This document shows positions 25,967-34,469 of a DNA stretch of 53,323 nucleotides, piece by piece. The notes under the pieces are model-generated. The model was not told where the DNA came from, did not search any database, and saw nothing but the letters and a program-made list of their open reading frames with translations. Where the stretch lies: positions 310 to 53,632 of the forward strand of contig PLSD01000097.1 of assembly GCA_003164135.1 (NCBI GenBank), read 5' to 3'. The position numbers were made by a program, and so were the translations under genes. How positions within the stretch are numbered: the first letter of the stretch is position 1; each line of letters starts with the position of its first letter. The DNA is from Acetobacteraceae bacterium (GTDB lineage Bacteria; Pseudomonadota; Alphaproteobacteria; Acetobacterales; Acetobacteraceae).

Positions 25967-27889
25967 TCAGGCGGCTGTTTGCCGTTCTTCCTGCAACCAC
26001 GCTGGCGGTGTCGCGCGATGAAATCGCACAGTTTGCCAATAAAGCCTGGCCTTTTGGCGCACATGGTCACGATGGTAACGCCAGCCGATCTTGGATTGCC
26101 GTCGAGTAAGCGCCCCCGTTTCAGCCCATTTGATGATTGTACCCGCGGTGACGCCAGCCTCGAACGCTGCATCGCTGAGCCTCAGCCATTCGGCCGACAG
26201 ATTTTGGGCATCATCATTTGGCCCGACGAATTGCCGCAGCCGGGCCATCATTGGTTCAGAAAGGTAAATCCGGGAGTGGTCCCATTTTGTTTGCAAAACC
26301 CGGATAGTGCCGTCCGCTTGCCGGGCCTCGATCCAGGAAACCGGCTTGCCAAGTAGCTCGGCCGCCTGTTCGAACGTGTAACCTGGCTGAGATTGCCGCC
26401 GCTTGATGACCGCCTGCACGGTCACCAGGGGAATGGCGCCGCTTTTGCGCCAATTGACGCCATCAAGCAGTTCGAGGAGCCGCGCCACGGTAACGCCGAC
26501 CCGGCGGGCAGCCTCCTGCTCTGAAAATCCGATCGATTGGCGCAACCGAGAGCACTGGTCCTTCGCGACATACAGAATGCCGCGCTGTGCGCCCGCTGTG
26601 CCGATCCTGGTCTTGAGCTTTTTCGCAGCAATGAATTGCTTCAGCTGCCTGGTGCTGAACAAATAGAGCTTCGCCGCGGTGGGAAGCGAGATCCAGGACG
26701 CCTCCCGCGCCCCGACCGGACATTTTCGAGCGATCCAGCGTGTCGCGTCGGTTTTCGTGATATATTTTGCCCGGCCATGCTTGGTGGCATCCAGCATGCC
26801 AGTTGCAATGGCACGCTGGACACGGGCGCGGTCGCACCCGGCCTTTCGGGCAACCTCGTCGAGCGTAAGCCCCGGGCTCCATGGCATGGTAAGATGGCGC
26901 TTTGCGCCATGGGCAAGCGGCGGGTAGCGCTTGGCGTAATCCTCGAACTGGTTGGGAGCGTCGCCCTTACCCCAGATCTCGGCGCAGGTTTTGCAGCCCG
27001 ACGGATGCTGCCTGCTCTGCCAGAGTTTAAAGGTGATCCGGAGGTTGTCTTCAAGCGGCTTGCCGTGCCACGGCATCGGCCGGCCGGCATGGCGGTCGGC
27101 AATCAGCCGTTCAGCCACCACAGGATCGATGAACCAGGTGCCAAACTGTGTGGATGGGCCTTTCGTACCGTAGGGATTGCACCGCACCGCGGAGGGCACG
27201 TAGCCCAGGCGCGCGAATTCCGAGAGCTTGTCACTGCGAATGGAAAGTGGCTCCTTCAGGCTGCGTAGTGGAATGAATCCCTCGGGCGGGAAAATCCGCT
27301 TGGCCTTCCATGCTGCCCAGTCAGCATGGGGAATAACCCAGCGCCTGCCGACCCGCATCCCTTTCAGATCACCCTTGGCGATTGCCTGGTTGATGATCGT
27401 CAGCGATCCGATCTCTTTGCCGGCTTCCGATGTGGTGATGCCGCCGACGACGTCCTTGGTCTGCAGGCCGATCCTGTTCGTGGTGAGTTGCACGGCCATT
27501 GGCTTACGGAGCGCCTCGGGGTCTCCGGTAATCCGGCGCAGCCGCTCGGTCAGTATTTGCGCGATTTCAAGCGTCCCGAAACTGCCGACGAGGCTCGCCA
27601 ATAAGGCAAGTTCCGGGGCCTGCCATTCATAGCCGCGGCGGTCCCGATATTTTTTCGGGGCAGGCCATTCTTCCTCCAATGGCTCCCTGCCGTTCCAGAG
27701 CGCGAAGAGTTCGGCGAAGCCATTGGCCGCGGCCAATGGCTTGCAGAGTCCTACAGCCCGAAACTTGAGCACTTCCTCGATCGACTCGCCCGTGACGAAG
27801 GCTAAATCCGACGCCGTCGCACGCCATCCGTGCTCGACGACAAACTGCTTCCAGGCCGGGACGCCCTTTGCCGGTGCTGCGTCTTTCAT
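25967..27889 (-). CDS. Protein with a series of winged helix-turn-helix modules
   Basis: The ATG at 27889 overlaps the upstream ATPase stop (ATGA); 640 residues. I count seven or eight HTH/excisionase-like units, for example ITTSEAGKEIGSLTIINQAI, LTLDEVARKAGCDRARVQRA, FSEQEAARRVGVTVARLLEL, YTFEQAAELLGKPVSWIEAR and LRLSDAAFEAGVTAGTIIKW, each followed by a basic wing. A CKTC stretch lies midway. Such serial MerR/Xis-like domains suggest binding to a repeated DNA site. It is translated with a P-loop ATPase, so a DNA-bound motor or segregation complex is a reasonable guess, not a demonstrated one. Confidence 0.7.
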   Translation of the reverse strand: MKDAAPAKGVPAWKQFVVEHGWRATASDLAFVTGESIEEVLKFRAVGLCKPLAAANGFAELFALWNGREPLEEEWPAPKKYRDRRGYEWQAPELALLASLVGSFGTLEIAQILTERLRRITGDPEALRKPMAVQLTTNRIGLQTKDVVGGITTSEAGKEIGSLTIINQAIAKGDLKGMRVGRRWVIPHADWAAWKAKRIFPPEGFIPLRSLKEPLSIRSDKLSEFARLGYVPSAVRCNPYGTKGPSTQFGTWFIDPVVAERLIADRHAGRPMPWHGKPLEDNLRITFKLWQSRQHPSGCKTCAEIWGKGDAPNQFEDYAKRYPPLAHGAKRHLTMPWSPGLTLDEVARKAGCDRARVQRAIATGMLDATKHGRAKYITKTDATRWIARKCPVGAREASWISLPTAAKLYLFSTRQLKQFIAAKKLKTRIGTAGAQRGILYVAKDQCSRLRQSIGFSEQEAARRVGVTVARLLELLDGVNWRKSGAIPLVTVQAVIKRRQSQPGYTFEQAAELLGKPVSWIEARQADGTIRVLQTKWDHSRIYLSEPMMARLRQFVGPNDDAQNLSAEWLRLSDAAFEAGVTAGTIIKWAETGALTRRQSKIGWRYHRDHVRQKARLYWQTVRFHRATPPAWLQEERQTAA

Positions 27890-28833
27890 TGCCGCGCCTC
27901 CAGCTCGTCCTGCAGCGCGGAAATGCCAGTTACCATTTGCTGCGAGGTGAGGCCCGCGACCGCACCCAGCAGACTGACCACGGAATCGGTCAGCGCTTCG
28001 AGGCGCTCGGCCGGGATCTCGCTCATGGCGCGCGTCCATTGGTTGAAAGTGGATGGCAGCGCCCGGTGGATGATTTTCGCCTTCGGCGCGACGGCCTTTA
28101 AAGCCTTTGCCATCGGCATCCGGATTTTCTCGACCCCTCCCCTGCTGAAGCAGAAGAATTCCCCAGTCGATAGAGCGTTCAAATCGGAATAGCCGATCTG
28201 GGAGCCTTTGAACTGCGGCGCCAGGGCCGACCAGGCGGTGGGGTCTTCCTGGCAACCGATCAGGGTCAGGTTCTTGTTGGCAAAGAGCAGGCGTTGCAGC
28301 GTGCCGGTGTAGCGCAACGCGGTGATGAACAGATCCAGCGCGCGTTTCCGGCCGCGGCCGGCGAACTGGTTGATGATATCCGCGGCCTCCCCGGCATCGC
28401 CGGTCTTGGCTCGGCTGCTGGTGCTGAAAAGCTGCCCCTCATCGATGACCACGAAGACGGGCTTTCGGTACTCCTCGGCGGCCTCCAGGATGCCACGCCC
28501 ATACGGGACGAACTCGCCAGCGTCTTTGGCGCTGACCACGACGATCGGCGTATCACGCGCTTCCAGGCTTGCCCTCAATGCTTCCGGGTCGGGCACAGCT
28601 GCGCCGTACAGGGCCTCCAGCTCGCTCTCGGGATCAATCAGGACGCTGACCCAACCTTGAGCGGCGAGCTGCTCGGCCATCAGCAGCCCGGCATTGGTTT
28701 TGCCGTTGCCGCGGGGGCCGACAGCGATGGCGAGCAGGCCCGTCGATGCGTATTGCGCGAGCTCGATCGGTTGGCCGCCGAGCTTGAGCTGGGCGGTGAG
28801 CATTTCGTCCCGGCGTATGACATTGCGTTTCAT
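27886..28833 (-). CDS. HerA/FtsK-like P-loop ATPase
   Basis: A 315-residue ATPase with Walker A GPRGNGKT (about residues 38-45), Walker B VFVVIDEGQLF (about 128-138), and the following sensor helix (FAGRGRKRALDLFITALRYT) in the arrangement of HerA/VirB4/FtsK pumps that move DNA. It lacks extra membrane segments, so it would act in the cytoplasm. Its ATG overlaps the zinc-protein stop and its stop overlaps the multi-HTH start, giving a three-gene translationally coupled unit. Confidence 0.8.
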   Translation of the reverse strand: MKRNVIRRDEMLTAQLKLGGQPIELAQYASTGLLAIAVGPRGNGKTNAGLLMAEQLAAQGWVSVLIDPESELEALYGAAVPDPEALRASLEARDTPIVVVSAKDAGEFVPYGRGILEAAEEYRKPVFVVIDEGQLFSTSSRAKTGDAGEAADIINQFAGRGRKRALDLFITALRYTGTLQRLLFANKNLTLIGCQEDPTAWSALAPQFKGSQIGYSDLNALSTGEFFCFSRGGVEKIRMPMAKALKAVAPKAKIIHRALPSTFNQWTRAMSEIPAERLEALTDSVVSLLGAVAGLTSQQMVTGISALQDELEARQ

Positions 28834-29441
28834 GGTTCGTCCTCCTCGCGGCTGAGGAGTACGTCCTTCAACCGGATAACTTGGTTGGCGGTCAGCAGAA
28901 AAACCACCGCGAAATCCGCGATGATCTGGTCGTTGATGAGTTCTAAAATTCCGGTATTCCGCGCATGTGCGAGCAATTTGCGGAGCGCGGCCCAGCCATT
29001 GCCATTGCTGGCGGTTGGACCGGCGACTTTCGTGATCTCGGTGTGCAACTGCTCCGCCGTGTAGGGCTTGGCATTCGGTCCGAGATCGTTCTTGAGACGC
29101 TCGTTTAGGATACCGAGCAGCTGCTGGATCGGGATGTAACCGTGCGTTTTGCGGATCAGGGATTTTTCCGCCTCAGTGAAGCTGCGCGCCGCGGCAGTGC
29201 TTGACGCCGCCTTGAGCTGGCGGGCTTCCGGCCTGGATTTGCATGATCCACAGGCACCAAGAGTCCGGTCGGCGTCAAGATCGCTACCGATATTGCAGCC
29301 GCAAAGCAGGCAATTAAAGTGACGGGCGGACGGCCGTGCCGGGGAAGGCAAGTGGCCCGCAATTCCCAGGCGCCGGCGAAGTGCAGGGGTTGTTGGCGCA
29401 TCGGGGTCGTCATGGGCTAAAACAATGTTCGATTTTGTCAT
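28830..29441 (-). CDS. Zinc-ribbon protein, first gene of the ATPase/multi-HTH operon
   Basis: GGAG with 9-nt spacing favours ATG at 29441 over a GTG two codons earlier; 203 residues. An N-terminal CLLCGC ... CGSC forms a likely four-cysteine zinc ribbon; the rest is helical (EAEKSLIRKTHGYIPIQQLL, NGWAALRKLLAHARNTGILE) and could be a DNA- or partner-binding domain. Role unknown, but coupling to the ATPase gene suggests they work together. Confidence 0.65.
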   Translation of the reverse strand: MTKSNIVLAHDDPDAPTTPALRRRLGIAGHLPSPARPSARHFNCLLCGCNIGSDLDADRTLGACGSCKSRPEARQLKAASSTAAARSFTEAEKSLIRKTHGYIPIQQLLGILNERLKNDLGPNAKPYTAEQLHTEITKVAGPTASNGNGWAALRKLLAHARNTGILELINDQIIADFAVVFLLTANQVIRLKDVLLSREEDEP

Positions 29442-29513
29442 GGGCACATACTCCTTCGCCCGGCAAACCGGGTGATGTTGAAATGTTGATGGTGGAAATC
29501 GCGAAGTGCTGCG

Positions 29514-30101
29514 CTACGCGGTCTGGTCGAGAATTTTGTAGGCCCGCTGCTTCACATTGCGGATCGCGTAGGTGTCTCCAGTCTCGGGCGATCGGAAGAT
29601 AACACGCCGGTTTTCAGGGCGAACAACCTGCAGGGTTTTGTGTGTTGTGCTGTCGGTCATGTAGATCGCATGCTCGAACTCTACGAGTTGGCCCGGCTTC
29701 AGGTCAGGTTTTTTGGCGTTCTCCGCTTTGCGGGCGGCGAATTTCCGGCATTTCTCACGCCATTCACTCGCATTTTTGGATTCTGCCGGCGTGAGAAGAT
29801 CCAGGATTTCTACGGGGCACTCCACCTCGCAAGGCCCCATCTCATCTGACATGTCTTTGTATCCAAAGATGAAACCATCTCTGGCACGCCGGTTGTAATT
29901 TACAAGGCAAATCGCGGCCCAGACGTGGCGCGAGCCGTCATTTGCGACGTGCTCAACGGCGGCATAATAAACGCGCATTCGTACCAGAGCGGACCGCAAA
30001 ACATCGTTGCGTCCGCTTGGCTGTTCAAAGGATAATTGCGCATCGAGATATTGCTTGGGTCCGGCATGGCCGTCCAGGCTTTGCATATAGGTCCAACCCA
30101 T
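29514..30101 (-). CDS. DUF6927-like protein
   Basis: A 195-residue product beginning MGWTYMQSLDG; the opening MGWTY and the pattern VYYAAVEHVANDGSRHVWAA, FGYKDMSDEMGP, CPVEILDLL resemble DUF6927 proteins of plasmids and phages in alphaproteobacteria (from memory). It is less GC-rich than average. Structured leader F lies upstream; the next gene downstream is 73 bp away. Confidence 0.65.
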   Translation of the reverse strand: MGWTYMQSLDGHAGPKQYLDAQLSFEQPSGRNDVLRSALVRMRVYYAAVEHVANDGSRHVWAAICLVNYNRRARDGFIFGYKDMSDEMGPCEVECPVEILDLLTPAESKNASEWREKCRKFAARKAENAKKPDLKPGQLVEFEHAIYMTDSTTHKTLQVVRPENRRVIFRSPETGDTYAIRNVKQRAYKILDQTA

Positions 30102-30170
30102 TCTTTTGCTCCGCTTGTTGAGGAAATTTCTGAATGGAACTTCATTTTATTTCCATTCTCCCCTCTCTCG

Positions 30171-30258
30171 GCCGTGGCGGCGCATCCGGGGGCAAGGGCG
30201 CGCGATTTCGCGCGGGAGCGTAGCGACGCACCCTTGCGGCCGGTCCGGCGACCACGGC
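30171..30258 (-). promoter_or_regulatory. Structured leader element F
   Basis: Outer stem GCCGTGG / CCACGGC (30252-30258 with 30171-30177), second stem GCAAGGG / CCCTTGC (30231-30237 with 30192-30198) and a CGCGCG-aaat-CGCGCG hairpin. Core on the minus strand: GTCGCTACGCTCCCGCG. The AT-rich flanks sharply delimit the GC-rich element. It lies 70-160 nt before the gene starting at 30101. Confidence 0.7.
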
Positions 30259-30283
30259 AAAAAATTTCATTATCTTTATATTT

Positions 30284-30502
30284 TTATTGAAATTTCTTGA
30301 GTAAATCACAATCGGCTAGCGTTTGGTCTCCCAACTGGCTTGATGCCGGAGCGCTGCCGGATGATGGCTTCTTCCGTTGTTTGTAAAGCCGGCCATCGAT
30401 GCGGTGGGTACCCGCCCCGGAGAAGACCAGCACGGGACCATCGGTATTGGCTGCCTGCAACTGGCTGGCGTTAGCCCCTCTGAAGAATTTTCCTTCGCAT
30501 CG
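30284..30502 (-). other. Coding-like in-frame extension after the HD gene stop
   Basis: Directly after the TAA of the HD gene the same frame stays open for 72 codons with GC-rich third positions (ANASQLQAANTDGPVLVFSG, RIDGRLYKQRKKP) to a TAA at 30284. There is no start codon with a ribosome site. It may be the remnant of a longer gene or a separate decayed ORF. Confidence 0.3.
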
Positions 30503-31165
30503 TTAAGGATATGGCGCCTCCATTTCGCCGGCTGGTCCTCGGCCGTTCCGGCCCGCTGAGAGTTTGGTCAGCTCCTGCAGGAATAGTTCGGCGGCGAGCT
30601 GCGCCGGCCAGGGCTGCCAGGCCCGCATCCCGACCGGCGTTGTCAGGGGATCGCGTGAGAGTGGAGGCGTTTCGATTTCAAGGGTGTGGCGGATATCGTG
30701 CGCGCTCCAGCCCACGACATTCAGTGCTTCGCTCGCCGCAGCCAGCCGGTCAGCCTGTTTATGCTGTGCATGTTCATCGGCTGACCAGGCGGGCAGCTGA
30801 TAGCGTGTGACGATGGCAGCCTGTAGCCGTGCGACAAGACTGGCATAGCCGTCACCGAGATACGGTTTGACCGGGGTAATGCAGTCGAAGGAGAGAAACC
30901 CCTCATCCGCATCATGCAGACGCTCCCGCAACGCCTGACCCCTCGTAAGCTTCGCGCCAGGCTGCGCTTGTCGAATCGCCAAAACCGTAAGGCTATGCTG
31001 CGCGACGGAGAGCGGTAAATCCCAGGCCGAATGGCCACCCCAGCGATAGGTCCGGGACAAGCCAACGGCGAGGTCGGCGTCATTCCAGGCATCTGGGTCA
31101 GGATCGAGCAGATTCAGTTGCCGGCCAGAAGGGCTGAGGCGCACCCATGCGCGTACTGTTTTCAT
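30503..31165 (-). CDS. HD-domain phosphohydrolase-like protein
   Basis: 220 residues with an HD-superfamily layout: SVAQHSLTV (H57), ERLHDADEGF (H84-D85) and a later D in the helical C-terminal part, close to YfbR-type 5'-nucleotidases and phage/plasmid HD proteins. Start ATG overlaps the Toprim stop (ATGA), so both are co-translated. Substrate unknown; metal-dependent phosphohydrolysis is the family activity. Confidence 0.8.
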   Translation of the reverse strand: MKTVRAWVRLSPSGRQLNLLDPDPDAWNDADLAVGLSRTYRWGGHSAWDLPLSVAQHSLTVLAIRQAQPGAKLTRGQALRERLHDADEGFLSFDCITPVKPYLGDGYASLVARLQAAIVTRYQLPAWSADEHAQHKQADRLAAASEALNVVGWSAHDIRHTLEIETPPLSRDPLTTPVGMRAWQPWPAQLAAELFLQELTKLSAGRNGRGPAGEMEAPYP

Positions 31166-32115
31166 TGGTCACCTCCCCTGCCCGCTTGGACTTGCAGAAA
31201 CTTGTTCCAGTCCTTGGCGCCGCCCGGCGGTATGAATCGCTCCCAAGGCACGTTCGCCGCCTCGATCATCGCAATGAGCCGCTTGGCATGACGCTCGCCG
31301 GGCGGATCATTATCCGTGCCGACGGCGGCAACTGCGCCGGCCCGGCTTGAAAGGTCGTTCAGCAGCTGGGTCAGCGCTATCACGGTGGCAGGCCCGATTC
31401 CGCCGGCGGTTGCCACGTAGAGCGTGTCACTCCGGAGTTGTTCAAATGCCGCCATACTGAGAGCGTCAATCGGCGCTTCAAAGATTGCAAGCCTTGGCAT
31501 TGGACCTTGACTACCGGGCAACCGGAAAAGGGTCTTGGTTCCATCGCCTGAGAAGCCGCGATAATTCGGGCCGCGCATCTCAATGCCCGTCAGGCTGCCG
31601 CCCTGGTTGCGATGCGCGAACCAAGCGCTGGCATAAGGGCCCTCGCGGACCGCGTCGGCGGCATCGGCCGCCGCCAGGATTTTTTCGGGCAGGCAGCGGG
31701 TCTCGTTGAGATAGCGCCAGGTGGGAGAGCCACGGCTCAGACGCCGGCGTGCCGCCCAGCGTTCGGCCGGGGGTTTCGTCACGGTTATTGCGTTGGAGGT
31801 CTTCTGCAGCTCCGGATAAGCCGGTGCGATGCCAGCAACGCGGCGCAACTGCTTGCGCACATGACCGAAATTGAGCCCAGGGTCGAGATGTTGAACAAGG
31901 TTGAAGATATCCCCTTTCGCATCGCTCTGCGGGTCGAACCAGCCTTTCCCGTCATGGTTGACGATGATGATTTCGCCCGGGCCACGGCGGTATTTCAGAG
32001 CCCGCCTGGTGCTTTCTGTCTTGTCGAGGCTCCAGCCTGAAGCTAGGCGCTCCAGTATTGTGCCACAATTCACCGAGCTGCGAAGCTGTTCCAATTCGTC
32101 ATCTTGCCGGGTCAT
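31162..32115 (-). CDS. DUF3991 and Toprim domain protein
   Basis: A 317-residue protein with a DUF3991 N-terminal half (IIIVNHDGKGWFDPQSDAKG, DIFNLVQHLDP) and a C-terminal Toprim domain (RLAIFEAPIDALSMAAFEQL, then AVGTDNDPPGERHAKRL with the D-x-D pair). Toprim proteins of this class are thought to act as plasmid or relaxase-linked primase or topoisomerase-like factors; they are common near MobA/Ti-type transfer genes. The ATG at 32115 follows leader G; a second, broken Toprim fragment lies at 39.7 kb. Confidence 0.85.
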   Translation of the reverse strand: MTRQDDELEQLRSSVNCGTILERLASGWSLDKTESTRRALKYRRGPGEIIIVNHDGKGWFDPQSDAKGDIFNLVQHLDPGLNFGHVRKQLRRVAGIAPAYPELQKTSNAITVTKPPAERWAARRRLSRGSPTWRYLNETRCLPEKILAAADAADAVREGPYASAWFAHRNQGGSLTGIEMRGPNYRGFSGDGTKTLFRLPGSQGPMPRLAIFEAPIDALSMAAFEQLRSDTLYVATAGGIGPATVIALTQLLNDLSSRAGAVAAVGTDNDPPGERHAKRLIAMIEAANVPWERFIPPGGAKDWNKFLQVQAGRGGDQ

Positions 32116-32179
32116 GGCAGAGTTCTCCAGTTGAAATTCGATGGGTTGGAGATCCGCCGGTTTCGGCTTTTCTCTTTCA

Positions 32180-32290
32180 TCAATTTCTCCAGGCGACCGC
32201 TGCGCGGGCGCGGGACAAGGGCGCGTGCTTCGGCACGCGGGAGCGCTCGCGCGACAACCCCTTGTGGCGCGCTCGTCGTAAGCGGTATGG
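32180..32290 (-). promoter_or_regulatory. Structured leader element G (upstream of the Toprim gene)
   Basis: Stem ACAAGGG / CCCTTGT (32259-32265 with 32215-32221) around a CGCGTGC-ttcg-GCACGCG hairpin (plus-strand orientation, 32222-32239). Aligned with leader F it shares CAAGGGCGCG, CGCGGGAGCG and CCCTTG in the same order, while the stem base A-T in G is G-C in F and the hairpin sequence differs but still pairs. Confidence 0.7.
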
Positions 32291-32894
32291 CGTTCTTTTC
32301 TTCGCTCTTTCCATTTCAATTTCTTTGCTCACCCGAATGCGAATGGCCGATGATCTTGCGAACGGCGGCGTTTTTACCCGCGGAATCTGCGTCCATTCGC
32401 ATTTCCCGGTTCCATCCTTCGCCTGCGGCCCGATCAGGCCGGTGCTGCCGATGTGGAGGAGCGACCGTTGCTCAGGGTGTGCCGGAAGGGCGAGTATCTC
32501 GCGAGTACGGCGCTTTCGGTGGCCGAAGACGAGGCGATGCAAAAGGCTTTTGACCGATTTGCGATAGCCGATACCCGCACCGCCGGTGCGAAAATCGTCC
32601 GCCGCTACACTACCAGCATAGGGAGCCTGGGAACTGGTTTCTCTGTTCAGGTTTGGAGGGGCTGGAGGCGCGGGTACCGCCACTCGTACCGGTTCTCGAA
32701 AATTTTACATGGAGCCGCCCGGGCTGGTGCTTGTGGAGGATTGTAACTTTTTTCGGGAGCCGGCCGAGCAGCGGGCGATCACCAAGAACTCAAACACCTC
32801 TCCCCGGGCCATTGCGACTGGTGAACCGGTCTGACCTTCTGAGGGATTCCGTGCCTGTAGACACTATCCTATCGTTAATTTCACCATAGCCCAC
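32291..32894. other. Intergenic stretch between Toprim leader and hipA
   Basis: No gene called. A plus-strand frame at about 32470-32690 (DRFAIADTRTAGAKIVRRYT, then TSIGSLGTGFSVQVW) reads like protein but has no start and runs into unrelated sequence, so it may be a fragment. Could also hold the transfer origin, but no nic-like motif was recognised. Confidence 0.25.
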
Positions 32895-34217
32895 CTACGG
32901 GCTAGCTGGGCTGATCAGTTCACCATCTTCCTCGGGTTCTTCGTCGCCTTCGGTCGAATCGGGCTGATTTACCGCCCTAATATTTGATATCGTGGCATTG
33001 GCCTGGCTTTTGATCTCCTTAACGACCTGATCCATCCCATAATGCCCACCGGCCGGCATCGACTGAACGGCGGCGGCGGCATCGTCCACCTTCGTCAAGA
33101 CCTGGTTCGCCAAACTTATTACCCGCTGGACAAGCATGCGCTTGTTGAACCCGCACGCTTCCGCCAGCCTTTCCCAATGCCGCCGGAACAAGTACCTGCC
33201 CCGGTTCTTGCCTCCAATATCTTGCGCCATGTTTTTCGTGATATGATCCCAAGCCCGGCCGCACATCAGATCATAGAGTGGTGCTAAACGGGCACCCGCC
33301 CCGCTAATCAGGATGGAATAATTTTTCGCGTGGCTATCAACATTCGTAATCAGCACGTTCAGAATCGCCGCGTCCAACAGGGCGAGTTGGTCCTGCGGGG
33401 GTAAAAACTGCTTGGCACCATTGAACAGATCCGGCAGTCCGGGCCCGCGCAGGCCCGTTTGGTTATGCTCGTATTTCGAGGACGGCGGCTTGCCGCACGC
33501 CTGGCAAAAATCCTCCTGGTGCAACCTCACCCAGCCGTCCGCCTTCATCACCCGGTCATACCGCTCAACCAGCAGATATGTCCGCGCGCCAGCCAGCCCG
33601 GTCGTGACATTTGCCACGTTCAGCCCGATCATTTTTGCCAGCGTGAGACATACGGCCTCGTTCTGCACGCTGCCTGACAGCCGCGTATTGTCAGGCTTGA
33701 GGATGTGTGTGGAAGGGTTGTTGTTTAGCGGAATAACGATCTCGCCGTCCACCAGCGCCACCGGTAGTTTTTCCTGGGCGCCCGCCAGGCTCATGGATAC
33801 CCCTTCCGTTCCAACAAGAAACGGACGCCTCGGCAGGTCGTTGATAATCCGCTCCAACTGGTCGCCGACCGGCTTTGAATAGCTTGGCTGCCCGCGTTTC
33901 GCTGGTCCGCCGATGCTCAACGCGCCAGCCGTGTCGTGGCCAATCTTTTCAAGGATGCCGAGCACATCACCTGGGGAGACGCCGGCGCTTTGCCCGATCG
34001 TGGTCAGCGCAGGCCCTTCGGGGAGCAGGTTGGCGAGCCAAGGCGTGAACAAGGCCGGCGGCATGCCACCGGCACTTAACGGTGCTAGAACGGAAATCGG
34101 AAACGCCGAGGCACGCGCTAGCCATTCCTCTGCATAGTTGAACGACAAGGGCCCGGCCTTATCTGCCAGGATTTCACCAACGATCAGCGTTTCGTAGAAA
34201 ACCGGTACAGTCATCAT
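32895..34217 (-). CDS. hipA: HipA-family Ser/Thr kinase toxin
   Basis: A 440-residue HipA: N-terminal Couple_hipA domain (VPVFYETLIVGEILADKAGP) and the kinase domain with SLAGAQEKLPVAL, THILKPDN, the catalytic loop NVDSHAKNYS and metal-binding LAPLYDLM. HipA kinases phosphorylate tRNA synthetases and cause dormancy when freed from HipB. The ATG at 34217 overlaps the hipB stop; a second ATG follows directly. The C-terminal extension (about 30 residues) is acidic. The pair could stabilise the plasmid. Confidence 0.92.
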   Translation of the reverse strand: MMTVPVFYETLIVGEILADKAGPLSFNYAEEWLARASAFPISVLAPLSAGGMPPALFTPWLANLLPEGPALTTIGQSAGVSPGDVLGILEKIGHDTAGALSIGGPAKRGQPSYSKPVGDQLERIINDLPRRPFLVGTEGVSMSLAGAQEKLPVALVDGEIVIPLNNNPSTHILKPDNTRLSGSVQNEAVCLTLAKMIGLNVANVTTGLAGARTYLLVERYDRVMKADGWVRLHQEDFCQACGKPPSSKYEHNQTGLRGPGLPDLFNGAKQFLPPQDQLALLDAAILNVLITNVDSHAKNYSILISGAGARLAPLYDLMCGRAWDHITKNMAQDIGGKNRGRYLFRRHWERLAEACGFNKRMLVQRVISLANQVLTKVDDAAAAVQSMPAGGHYGMDQVVKEIKSQANATISNIRAVNQPDSTEGDEEPEEDGELISPASP

Positions 34218-34456
34218 GCGAAGTCCGGCACACCCAAATCGGTCTTGTCTGGCGCGGCTATCATCTCGATCCCCATCGTCTTGCCGACCCTCAAAGCCAT
34301 GCCAAGCTGGCAAGTCGGCTTGCCAGCCTCAAGGTCGATGATAAACCGAATTCCAGTGCCGGATAGCAAGGCGAGTTCAGCCTGGGTCAACCTCGCCTTG
34401 CGCCGGTTGCTCCGCACCATCTCGCCAAAAGCCTTTGCTAGATTTTTGTCGTCCAT
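34214..34456 (-). CDS. hipB: HipB-family Xre-type antitoxin/repressor
   Basis: 80 residues with one Xre helix-turn-helix (VRSNRRKARLTQAELALLSG, then TGIRFIIDLEAGKP). HipB neutralises HipA and represses its own operon by binding palindromic operators with a TATCC-N-GGATA type pattern; three such palindromes lie directly upstream. First gene of the hipBA operon. Confidence 0.9.
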   Translation of the reverse strand: MDDKNLAKAFGEMVRSNRRKARLTQAELALLSGTGIRFIIDLEAGKPTCQLGMALRVGKTMGIEMIAAPDKTDLGVPDFA

Positions 34457-34469
34457 GTTTTGTCGATCA

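Noticed and set aside
32180..32683. 167-codon minus-strand frame before the Toprim gene
   Set aside because: Passes through leader G and has shadow-like composition; no start signal.
32820..32890. Possible transfer origin near CTATCC at 32865
   Set aside because: No inverted repeat plus nic consensus and no adjacent relaxase gene could be recognised.
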